In this document: piece after piece, positions 1 through 10,790 of the stretch | Layout: each line of letters opens with the position of its first letter | Position numbering within the stretch: the stretch's first letter is position 1 | Assembly: GCA_958295665.1 (NCBI GenBank) | Contig: OY282558.1 | Span: 21,513,409-21,577,408, forward strand | DNA length: 64,000 nucleotides | Direction of reading: 5' to 3' | Origin: Tipula vernalis | Taxonomy: Eukaryota; Arthropoda; Insecta; Diptera; Tipulidae | Translations under genes and position numbers: made by a program | Notes under the pieces: model-generated | Told to the model about the DNA's origin: nothing | What the model saw: the letters and a program-made list of their open reading frames with translations, nothing else | Databases searched by the model: none

Positions 1-716
1 GATTCTTATACCTAACAAGTAAAGTTTTTATTTCACATAAAAATTTGTTTTACGTCTTTTTTAATTAAAAACTTGCTTCTTCCTATTATCTAGACATTAT
101 CTAGCCTCCTGATATTAACGCGAATGAAGTATTTACTCTAATTCTTACTAAATATAAATAAATGTATTAGCTACTCCAATGCATACATTCAGGGGTAATT
201 CATCAATCAAAGGAATTATTAAAATTAATCTTGCAAATTATATTTTGATAATTTAGAAAAACAACTGCACCAATTCCCTGCTTAACGAATTTATTCGTTG
301 CATAAAAATATATTAAAATCAAAATTTCGTTAGGCTAATTTTTATTTTTATTTTGCATAAAAAACGAAAAGTTAGAAATTCATGAATGAAATAAATGTAA
401 TAATTTTAATTTTGTAAACTTACTACTATTGCTTATAAAATTAAAATACCTAAAAACCGCTATGTTAAAAATAAACAACAAGTGATCCATATTTGCGGAA
501 GGCAAATTTTAAATAATTGTAAAAATAATTGTAGTTTATTTTTAACATGACCGTATTTTATAAAAAGATATACCGTAAATCGATAGATTGGTGTTTCGAC
601 ATGCATTTAATTAATTTACATAAACAATTCAATTCAATTTAATTGTATATTTGGTTTCGTACAAAACTGTATTGATGATATTGAAATGTATTGATTGATT
701 ACTACGACCGATATAC

Positions 717-1370
717 AAAATTAAATGGTAATTAAAAAAATGTTATTGGCCCAAAATCACACGATAACTATCGGTTAAGCTATAGGTTCAGCTATATCTA
801 TAAAGGACAGCAAAACTTTCGATAACTTGCCTTAAAAAAAAAACATAAGAAAATATTTTCTATATTTGCGTGTGTTTTATTGAACAGCTTTTGACGGTCC
901 GTCAAATTTTCGCGGTCAATATATGGCGGAATGCACCATGTTTCAGTTGAATTTTGAATGTTTCAAAATAATTAGAAACATATTGTTTCACATTTTTGTA
1001 AAAGACGGAATTTTTAAAAATCTTAAGCTGAACCTATAGCTTAACCGATAGTTATCGTGTGATTTTGGGCCAGTAAAATTTTTTTAATTAAACATTTAAT
1101 TTTATATTTCGGCCCTTATAGTAAATTATGGTTTCTAGTTTTTAATACTAAGGGTAGCAAAGTCCAATAGAACTTCCTAATTTTTTGCATAGATATAGCT
1201 GAACCTATAGCTTAACCTATAGTTATCGTGTAATTTTGGGCCAGTAAAATTTTTTTAATTAAACATTTAATTTTATATTTCGGCCCTTATAGTAAATTAA
1301 GGTTTCTAGTTTTTAATCTAAGGGTAGCAAAGTTCAATAGAACGTCCTAATTTTTTGCAAATGTGTTATT
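717..1370. repeat. Inverted and tandem repeat cluster, MITE-like
   Basis: An arm at 717..799 (reading GGCCCAAAATCACACGATAA on +) recurs as its reverse complement at 1023..1105 and again at 1191..1268. The right-hand copies sit in two tandem units of 171 bp (1027..1197 and 1198..1363) that differ at few positions. A third partial copy of the GGGCCAGTAAAA segment begins near 1372. Long inverted arms around about 220 bp of AT-rich DNA suggest a non-autonomous DNA element whose right end was duplicated. No target duplication was identified and no family is assigned. Confidence 0.6.
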
Positions 1371-1380
1371 GGGCCAGTAA

Positions 1381-4300
1381 AAAAATTTTAAATAAACAAC
1401 TAATTTTATATTTTGGTCTTACTAGTACACAATAACTTTGAATGGAACCTGACAAACTTAATTCCCCTAAATGTCATTATTTGAGTAGCATTATTTTTGA
1501 GTTTAGTACTGATTTAGTAAAATATTCATCCCGTTGTGTGCTCAAGTGAAGAATTTACTAAAATCATACTAAAACAATTTTAGTAAAATATAGTATAAAC
1601 TTCATAGGCATTGATATTAATTAAAATTATCTGATTTCGAGAGTAGGATTTAAGAAATTGCGCAAATTTTAATCTTTACGAGCTAATACCTAATAATTCT
1701 TATGAATTTGGAAGGTTTTAAAAAACATTGAAATTCCAAAAACCGAATTTTCAAACGCCTGAAGAGCTTGTAGGCTATTAGTGTTCGAAAAAAAAATCTC
1801 AACTTATGCAGTAGAAGATAGTTTCTTTACCGGTAACAACTTTTACAATTTATCGGTAAACTTTGCGATTTTCCATTTACCGGAAATTTTTTCCACTAAT
1901 TAAAATTAATCAAAATGTTGCTTAAATTCGTTAATAAATAGAGGATTTTAGGTAAAAGAAATGTGATACTCAAACCTGACACGAAACAAAATAATATAGG
2001 AAGTTCTTAAATATCGAATTATCCGTAATTTTGTACGCGCTAATCACCACCATGTAATAAAATGTAAATAATCTGGGTATTCTTGAATAATTTCGAATAT
2101 CCTAGGAAATCGAAAAAATATCGAAATTTGGCATAATCTCAAGAAATCCACTAAATATTACGATTTATATAAATTACGATTTTGCAGGTTCCTCTAACTC
2201 AAAGATAAGCGCAGAACAGCAATCACTACCAATCCTAAAATTGCCGAAAAACCTAAAAAATCTAGAGAAAACCACCGATTAATCTCGAGAAAAATTCGAA
2301 TAATCTCTGTATTATGTATATGAAATCTCGAAAGATCTCGAACAATTTCAATTACATATACTGAAAAGCCTTTTAGAAAACCCACAAACATTTCGAAAAA
2401 TTCCGAAAATTCGTGAGATTATCGAACAATTTTACAAGTAACTTAATGTTACTAATACTATTAAGCAAAATAATACTAAGGAAGTTAAGGCCATAAGCTC
2501 AATAAAATGATAAGGAAAATTTATTGGATTCAACTTCAAATATTTCCTAAATACGTATGCTCAAATATTGTCGAATAACGTCGAACAATCAAATAGATTC
2601 GACAATCTCAAACGTACCCGAATAATCTCGAAAATCTAGTATAACTAAGTAGCCTGTTTACGAAACACCTAAACTCCAATAATTTTCCATCTTATTTTCC
2701 AAAATCAAGAGAATCTCTACCGTTTACCTGTAATCAAAAAGATCCGATAAATGAGAACCTTTATTAATTCGTTATATAAACTGACTAGTTTGGCTAAAAT
2801 GACCATTGATTCCTTTTCTAAAGACAAGGGCGCTTCTGACCAGACAAATTATTTCCAGTCGTGGTTAGGTATTTTTCTGGGAAGAAAGTTTCAATAATTT
2901 CTTCTTGATTTTTATGAATATAGCAGCAAAGCAGATTAGTACTAGTTAAATCAAATTCAACCTTTTCTTATCAAAACTCGATTTACAGAAGGTTGCATTT
3001 GTTTTGTAAAAGGGTTAAATTTGGAGTGCAAAACGTATATTATAAATAAATCAATCCTGCAAACAGGAGTCACATTACTTGTAATTACTCAGAAATTCGC
3101 AATGCAGAATAAATTGTTGGGCCTGTCTTAAGGAAACACCCAACAGTGACAGGAACAATTTCATCTTTCTCTAAAAATTAGACTGCCGACTTTTCTTATA
3201 ATTTTCCTAGATTTGGTCTAATTTAAGCATAATCTGAACTACCATCTATCTAATCTTAATTTTTAATTAATATTCAAACGCTTAATAAATATCGTGGGCC
3301 CATAATAACCATTGGTCCCACACGGCTGGGGGTGATGCGAGTACCTAATTACGCCACTGTGTACAGAGAATTAACGTCACTTGATCGATAATCAGGCAGG
3401 AAACCTATTGATAAATTACTTAATTACACTTCTAAAAAATTAAATTGTTTAATTGCTTAAGACGACCGAATTATTTTGAACCAAATTCACTAAGAAACAT
3501 ATATCGGTTGACCACCTTTGGCTAAGTTGTAAAACCGTACACCAGATGTTACACCAGGTTCTTTTTAGTTGTGAACTGTGACCGTCGTGGCATTATGCGG
3601 GTTTCTTGCAAAATATGTGCAAATTGGTTGCAAATTTTCCCAACTGGCTTGCCTAACGTTACAAATTGAACATTTTTACATAAATATAAAAAGTAATTTT
3701 TTTATTGTAATATTTTATCGATTTTTTTATTTTTATTTTTATGAAACTTTTCACCATTTCTTTGATTGATATTTATTTTAAATCTTTTGTAAATAGAAAA
3801 TTGAAAAAAATATTATCATTTCTCGAAAAATGTAGGCTATTTACAAAAATAGGTGCAAAAAGAATGAAAATATATAAAACATATAATATACAATTTGCAT
3901 TATGTAAGAAAATGAAATATAAAATAAAATATTCAAAATAAATAAACGAGTAAAAACTATGTCAAGAGCATTCATTAATTTTTCCATGTTTTACCATTTT
4001 GATAGGCAAACCAAATGTTACATAAAAAAACTTAGTTCATGTTTGGTATTGTGTATTCGTATATGGTGTAGTGTTTTTAGATAGGAAAATATGAAAATTC
4101 AAAACTTAATGTACATAGTTTATAGTATTTGTACAATATATACATACATTCGTATCATATTTGTTTTATCGATTAATTTTTTCCTAGGAAAATTAACAGT
4201 AAAATAAATTGCGGTATATATAATTTGAATAACTAAATTCGTGCATTTGAAATAAAAAATTTACTTCATTGCAATTGTGGTGTATAATTTCAAATATTAT

Positions 4301-5667
4301 AGCCATAATTATTGGTATTCGACTGACGCCATTATTTTTAGGAAAATTAATTAAATTTTTTTTGTTTTTGTATGTTAAACAGTCGTCATCTAATCGCAAT
4401 ATATTGAAAAGTTGTACTTGTTGTAATTTGAGCTTTCAGTCGACTTTTTTTTCATATCGGGCTTTATACGAGTTTCATGGAAAACTTTATATATAATTAG
4501 GTTACTTATTAAATTCTAACAAGTTTAATAAATTAGCAAGTTTTAATTCCCACTCCATCCGCATTCTTTTTCAAAAAAGTTCAAAACATAAAAAAAAAAA
4601 TCCAAAAAACCATGATGTAACAATTCAATTTCAGCGGTAGTATTAAGACATAAACATAATTAGGAAAATACCAACAAAATAAAAAATCGGCCCATAATAT
4701 TTTGAAAACACACCAAACCAACACTCAAGATTTTTTTCCTAATTAAACAAAAGAAAACCAACAACTAGCAATGTTCTTACACAATTTTTAAGTAACAAAA
4801 ATTAAATTTTTAACAAAATGTACGTGACATTTCAAAATGTACTTACATTAATAAGCTGCCTTCATTATAATGATTGTAATAATTCGTTAAGAGGGTTGCG
4901 TAAAAGAAAATTTTTCGTCTTAGTTTTCCACTTGTATTTTTTATTTGCATTTTCGTTAATGAAAATAATAAATAAACAATATTTTATATACGATTTATAA
5001 TGTTTGGTGACATTTTTTTTTGTTTTGTACTTTGTAACTTTTTTTATATGACGACGAACGACATGAATACTATATACATATAAGCGATTTACATAATATA
5101 TAGGAAGGAAAAGTTGACTTTCTAGCAAACGTATAAATTGGTGCAATTGAACGCAGTTGTTACGTGTTTAATGTAATTAACCTTATATTATTTATAGTAA
5201 ATGAGAAACTTGTGAGACGATTCCAATTACATTCATGTACATATGCCGTCGTCGCATAAGACCAATCGTCAACATTTCAATTACAGAATTTTAGTGGCTT
5301 ATGATTTAGTAAATCCTGCGATATAAAATTAAGGGAAAATAATATATGTATGTACATGTGGTCATGAATACAAAATTATTGTTAATTATTTCCAACACGC
5401 AATAGTAAACATTTATATAATTGTTTTATAAATTACATTTGATTGGAAAATTATTGTTATAATTAATCGAAGGCGTCATTTCGTCTGAAATTTAGTATCG
5501 TTCCAAAAAGACGTGTCATTAATTTTTTAATCGTTACAGAGACAGGTGTCAGAGTAGTCATTAAAATCGATTGAAAATACTGGCCCATTAATACATATAT
5601 TCATTTTCAATTACCTTGTCTATATCCTAACAAGATGTTCCACTTTTAGCAGTAATTGGTTTATGTA
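1381..5667. other. AT-rich non-coding DNA with a CTCGAA-rich block
   Basis: No gene seen. From about 2030 to 2660 the words AATCTCGAA, TCGAAAAA and TCGAATAAT recur at irregular 10-25 bp steps, a degenerate simple-sequence block. The rest (2700-5660) appears unique and AT-rich. The short open frames here are low-complexity and look like chance. Confidence 0.5.
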
Positions 5668-5980
5668 CAGTGAGTCAAAGTCAAACTCATACACTACAAA
5701 AAATTTGTACATTTTTAAAGAATCTTTATCTCCTTATGAAATTATATACGATTTTTTTATTCTCTTTTCATACATTTTGGAATGTACACTCTCCGTATAT
5801 ATTTTTAAGTTCAAAGACTAAACCGTTAGATTTTAAATTTGTCACCAATAATGCAAAATACTGTTTTCATTTTATTTAACGGTATTAATTTGTTAATTTT
5901 GCATTAAATAGTGAAAGGCGTAGACATTCTATAAAAATAAACTTACTTTTTAAGCGTATGAGTTTGACTTTGACTCACTG
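5668..5980. mobile_element. 313-bp MITE with perfect 25-bp TIRs and TA duplication
   Basis: The left end CAGTGAGTCAAAGTCAAACT (5668..5692 for the full 25 bp) is matched base for base by the reverse complement at 5956..5980. The element is flanked by TA at 5666-5667 and 5981-5982, the duplication typical of Tc1/mariner transposons. The interior is AT-rich and has no transposase, so this is a non-autonomous element mobilised in trans. Perfect arms suggest a fairly recent insertion compared with the rest of the window. Confidence 0.88.
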
Positions 5981-5982
5981 TA

Positions 5983-6429
5983 CGTAGAATGTACATATTA
6001 TCCGATTCATAAATATTTGTGAAAGGAAAACGCTGCCATTTCTGTTTAAGAGGAAATAAAATTAACAGAAACTTTTAGTGTTATCTCAGTAGAACTTAAA
6101 AGCAGTGGATAATGGTGGAAACAAATGGAATATTAATTAAATTAAACACCTTGAATATTTATTAATAGTAGTTAATACAAAGGTTAATGAGAAAGAGAGA
6201 AAATTACATAATAATATAAATGTCAATGAGTCATAAGGTCTCGTTTGTAATTCGCCAGAAAGGCACGTTCCTATTTTCATGAATTAATTTAATTCATATA
6301 TGGTAAATTGAAAATATTATTACTCTAACTTTTACTTTACATAAGCTCAAATTAATTTGAAAAAGAAACATGAATTACAATTTATAGTTTAAAGAAAACT
6401 ATTGATTGTGCAGTTCTCTTAAGAGGGCT
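5983..6429. other. No gene seen; flank of the copia remnant
   Basis: AT-rich sequence. It may include decayed 3' untranslated or LTR sequence of the minus-strand copia element that begins just to the right, but no LTR pair was found. Confidence 0.35.
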
Positions 6430-6886
6430 TAATCCGTGCTGTTTTCAATTAAACCGAATTTAGATTTGAAATTGCTAAATTTGTTAACAAATCTGCAATA
6501 TTATTTTCTCTTCAACAAAATTCAATTTCAAGAGTACCATTCTCAATATTGTCTTTTATGTGGTGTACCTTCATGTCAATGTGTTTCGTTCGCATGTTGA
6601 ATTTTTTCTCACATGGATTCAACTTTGATTATCCTCTTATATTATAGTTGGTTCTTTTATTTGTAAATAAAAATCGTTGAGAATATTTCGTAGCCACATG
6701 CATTATTTTGAAGCTTCTGCAAGAACGGTAAATTCAGCCTCTATACATGTTGTGCTAAGTTTGTTTTCTACATGTCCAACTTATTGGACCACCGAGAATA
6801 TAAATAAACCCTGTGTTCGATTTTCTGGTTTGACGATCTTCACCCCAGTTTGCGTCTGAGAAATCAATCAGTTTTTCACAGAGTTT
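6430..6886 (-). pseudogene. copia-type pol, RNase H / C-terminal part
   Basis: Minus-strand translation gives EKLIDFSDANWGEDRQTRKS, NTGFIYILGGPISWTCRKQT and then, after a frameshift, STTCIEAEFTVLAEA. This is the copia RNase H order of D-x-D-W, RKS-TG and E-A-E. Further on are RTKHIDMKVHHIKDNIENG and IADLLTN, matching the copia end (KHIDIKYH..ADIFTK). Two or more frameshifts and an in-frame TAG make it inactive. It is the downstream half of the element whose reverse transcriptase and integrase lie at 9722..10790. Confidence 0.75.
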
Positions 6887-7189
6887 AAATTTATCGGTCT
6901 TTTAGAGCTCTTTATAAACATTTTCGCTCTTACTCCAAGAAAATTTTTTTTTCAGTTTGCTTTTACGCTCTTACCCTTTAATGATAAACACAAAAAAAAA
7001 TTATTTCGCTCTTGAAAGTGATTTAAATTTTTATTTTTAATTTTGCTCTTAAAACAGAGGGCTAAAGCTAAAAATATCGCTCCCAACCCATTCTACAGAG
7101 CCATTGAAGAAAATACATTAGGGAGCAAAATTTTTTGTAACACACGAATTGCTCTTTGAATATCATTAAATAAAGAAAGTTCGATAAAC

Positions 7190-7665
7190 GATATTTAGAT
7201 AAAGTTCTGGAATATGGCCAATTGTGATGGAACTTGGCTGTTCCTTAACAGATTTTAGAGAAATTTGACAAGCGCGTTGGAAATGAGATTCTACAATGAT
7301 TTTTAGATGAAGTTATGGAATATGGCCAACTACAATGGAACTTGTCTATTCCTTAACCGATTTTAGAGGAATTGGAAATGGGATTCTACAATGATTATTA
7401 GATGAAGTTCTGGAATATGGCCAACGGGGATGGAACATCGCTATTCCTTAACCGATTTTAGTGAAATTTAACATGTGCATTGAAAATGGGATTCTAAAAT
7501 GATTTTTGTATCAAGTTCTGGAATATAGCCAATTGTGATGGAACTTGGTTATTCCTTAATTGATTTTAGAGAAATTTGACATCCGTGATGAAAACGGGAT
7601 TTTACAATGATTTTTAGATGAAGTTCTGTAATATGGCCTATATGTCCAATTAGGATGGATTTTCC
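7190..7665 (+). repeat. 108-bp tandem repeat, forward array
   Basis: Successive copies of ATATGGCCAA...GGAACTTGG...TCCTTAACCGATTTTAG...GGGATTCTA begin near 7214, 7322, 7417, 7525 and 7633, that is, steps of 108, 95, 108 and 108. About four copies are present with roughly 80-90% similarity by eye. No open frame runs through it. Confidence 0.8.
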
Positions 7666-7839
7666 TAATTCCGGTATCCTAACATTAGCGTGCTGTCACC
7701 CATTTTTCTTATTTTCCTTTGATTGCGACTAAATTTCCCGGAAGATGTACAGAATATACATATATCAATATGAGTAACCTAAAAAGCTATTGTCTTTGGT
7801 ACTTTCCGTAATCCATGCAGCTGTCGAGGTTTATCTGCT

Positions 7840-9345
7840 GTTGGCCATATTCCATAACTTTATCTAAAAACTATTTTAGAATCCCTCCTCTAAAGCATAT
7901 ATTGAATTGGATCACAATCGGTTAAGGAATAGCTAAGTATCCATGCAGCTGTCGAGGTTTATCTGATGTGAGGCAGATCGAAAATCGGTGGAGAAATAAT
8001 CTGTAATTTCCATCCTATTTAGCCGTATTCCAGAACTTTATCTAAAACTTATTTTAGAATCCCACGTCCAACGCATATATTGAATTGCATCACATTCAGA
8101 AACTCATCTAAAAATCATTTTAGAATCCCATTTTGATCGCACATGTCAAATTTCACTAAAATCGGTTAAGGCATAGCCAAATTTCATCTTAGTTGGCCTT
8201 ATTTCAGAACTTCATCTCAAAACCATTTTAGAATCTTATTTCCAATGCACATGTCACATTGTATCACAATCGGTTAAAGAATAGCCAAGTTTCATCCTAG
8301 TTGGCCATATTCCAAAACTTCACTCTGAAAATTATTGTAGAAAGAAAATTTCTCTAAAATTCAGAACTTCATTCATCCCATTTCCAACGCACATGTCGAA
8401 TTGCATCACAATCGATTAAGAAATAGCCAAGTTCCATCCTAGTTGGCCATATTCCAGAACTTCATCTAAAAATCATTTTAGAATCCCATTTCCAACGCAT
8501 ATGTCAAGTTTCACCCAAATCGGTTAAGGAATAGCCAAGTTCCATCCTAGTTGGCCATATTCCAGAACTTTATCCATAAATCACACAACCACATTTCAAA
8601 TTTTACTCAAATCGGTTAAAGAATAGCCAAGTTCCGTCCTAGTTGGCCATATTCCAGAACTTCATCCATAAATCGTTTTAGAATCCCATTTCCAACGCAC
8701 ATGTCAAATTTCACTCAAATCGGTTAAGAAATAGCCAAGCTCCACCATAATTGTCCATATTCCAGAACTACACCTAAAAATCATTTTATAATCCCACGTC
8801 CATTACGCATTTTAAATTTCACTAATATCGTTAAAGGAATGGAAAAGTTTCATCCTAATTGGCCATATTCCAGAACTACACCTAAAAATCAATTTAGAAT
8901 CAGATTTCCATCGCGCGAGTCAAATTTCACTAAAATCGGTTAAGGAATAGCCAAGTTCCATCCTAGTTAGCCATATTCCAGAATTTTACCTAAAAATCAT
9001 TCTAGAATCCCATTTCCAACGCACATGTCGAATTACATCACAATTGGTTGAGGAATAGCTAAGTTTCATCCTAATTAGTCATATTCCAGAACTGCATCTA
9101 AAAATCATTTTAGAATCCTACATCTAACGAAATTCGAATTGTATCACAATCGGTTAAGAAATAGCCAAGTTCCATCCTAATTGGCCATATCCCGGAACTT
9201 CACCTAAAAATCAATTTAGAATCCCATTTACATCGCGCGTGTCAAATTTCACTAAAATCAGTTAAGGAATAGCCAAGTTCCATCCTAGTTGGCCATATTC
9301 CAGAACTTTACCCAAAAATCATTTTAGAATCCCATTTCCAATGGG
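7840..9345 (-). repeat. 108-bp tandem repeat, inverted array
   Basis: The same unit as the 7190 array, in reverse orientation: TTGGCCATATTCCAGAACTT...AATCATTTTAGAATCCCATT...CGGTTAAGGAATAGCCAAGT. TTGGCCAT anchors lie at 8443, 8551, 8643, 8751, 8859, 8967, 9075, 9181 and 9289, so the period is 108 with occasional indels. About 13 copies are present. Near its start, ATCCATGCAGCTGTCGAGGT occurs twice (about 7814 and 7940), a 126-bp secondary duplication. Confidence 0.82.
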
Positions 9346-9721
9346 GCCCGTGCATCTGTTCGCTAATAAAACAATCTGGCTTTCTAAAAAAATTTAGAAG
9401 GTTTTGAATGTAACCGTTTGCCGTAATAACAAGAGTAAGAGCAATATAATAATGGCGTTTTTATTCATCAGAGCAGAGCGTATTTATTTTCTCAAAATAG
9501 CGCAATTACAAAGAGCTAAAATATGATAACACAAACGCAATAGTGGAAGAGCAAGAGCCTTATAATAAAACTAATGCTCCAGTTCTTCAGAGTGATATTT
9601 TTATTTTCACAATATCGCTCTTTAAGAGCTTTTTAATAGTTTTTATTATCGCTCTTGAACAAAAATGAAGAGCGAAGAGCAAAATGAAATCCCATTTTAA
9701 ACTCTGGTAATTTTCGTTATT

Positions 9722-10790
9722 TCAAAGTAATTCACCTGGATGATTTTTAAAAAATGCAGTGTCCATCGGAATATTGATTGGTTTTGCTTTGTTCAGACCG
9801 AATTGATCAATAATGTTATTTATATATCTTTCTTGATCCAGCAAATATTTCTGATCATTTTTAATAAATCGAATTCCAAGGTAATTGTTATTGTATTTGA
9901 TGAAACGTTTTTTCAGTTCAGTTTCGATTTGCGACATCAAAATATCATCCACATGTGTACAAACGTGCATCAAACCTGCTTTGTTTGAGACCCAATGTGA
10001 CTAACATAATGCGAGGTGTTTGATTCCACACTCTGACAGATCCCTTAGAGTAAACAAACATGATTTTCTTTACCTTCTATTATATATAACCGTTCGGGTT
10101 CATATAAATTTCTCCGTTTAGTTCACAAAAATACAGTTGAATACTTATATTCTTTTGAGCGGCAACTGATAATAAAATGACTAAATGACACTAAACGAGC
10201 GTTGTATTTGGTGTTATCACTTTTAGAATTTGAACATCATCGTAGAATGTCACATATCTTGATATGATAACTCTGCGTTGATCGGGAATTAAACATCTGA
10301 ATGCTCTTGATTGCAAGTCAAAACCGAGGAAAATTGCGGACATGACTTTTGCATCTAGTTGTTTACGCTGGCGTTGCGTTACTCGGTTTCCTATTATTTC
10401 ACAATTCAAATGGTGTAAGATTTAGATGTTTCCATATGGTAATAGATTTTTCAAGAAGTTAGCTGTGACAAGTGCCTCGCCCCAATATTTATTTTGCATA
10501 TCTTGCATCAAATAGTAAGTGTCTTTATGTATCGATCAGTGTTCTATTTTTTTCTTTCAGCAACTCTATATATTTTGTTGCGGTGTGTAGGGTGCTGTGC
10601 GTTTACTCTGTATACCATGTGATTTAAGAAAATTGTTTAATTCTCTTCCCATATATTCTCCTCCACCGACCGTTCTAATAATTTTGATCGTTTTATTGAA
10701 TAAATTACGAGTACCCTCATAATAGTGTTTGAATTTCTCGAACATTTGTGATTTTTTCGTAAGTAAATAAACCATAGTGAAACGGCTTAC
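9722..10790 (-). pseudogene. copia-type pol, integrase and reverse transcriptase
   Basis: Minus-strand reading, 5' to 3': 10775..10566 gives YYEGTRNLFNKTIKIIRT..GGEYMGRELNNFLKSHGI..APYTPQQN, the end of a copia integrase core. 10409..10191 gives KQLDAKVMSAIFLGFDLQSR..CLIP, the segment after the integrase. 9973..9722 gives CTHVDDILMSQIETELKKRF..YLGIRF, the copia reverse transcriptase with its VDD catalytic pair in HVDDIL, followed by YLLDQERYINNIIDQFGL. Stops and frameshifts separate the blocks, and the start of the polyprotein (gag, protease) is absent. The C-terminal RNase H is displaced to 6430..6886. Confidence 0.82.

Larger units (their letters stand above)
6879..9706. mobile_element. Insertion block in copia remnant, possibly hAT-like, carrying 108-bp arrays
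   Basis: The block separates two parts of one copia pol gene. Its outermost bases are the 11-bp perfect inverted repeat CAGAGTTTAAA (6879..6889) and TTTAAACTCTG (9696..9706). Inside both ends, GCTCTT/AAGAGC hexamers recur (6900-7080 and 9430-9680), like the subterminal motifs of many hAT elements. The core is the two 108-bp arrays. No transposase is present. The flanking 8-mers do not match well (GTTTTTCA and GTAATTTT), so a clean target duplication is not shown. The copia frame also appears to read through parts of both ends, so the exact borders are uncertain. Confidence 0.45.

Noticed and set aside
7190..9345. A CRISPR-like array
   Set aside because: Repeat units are contiguous 108-bp monomers without unique spacers, and the window is eukaryotic.
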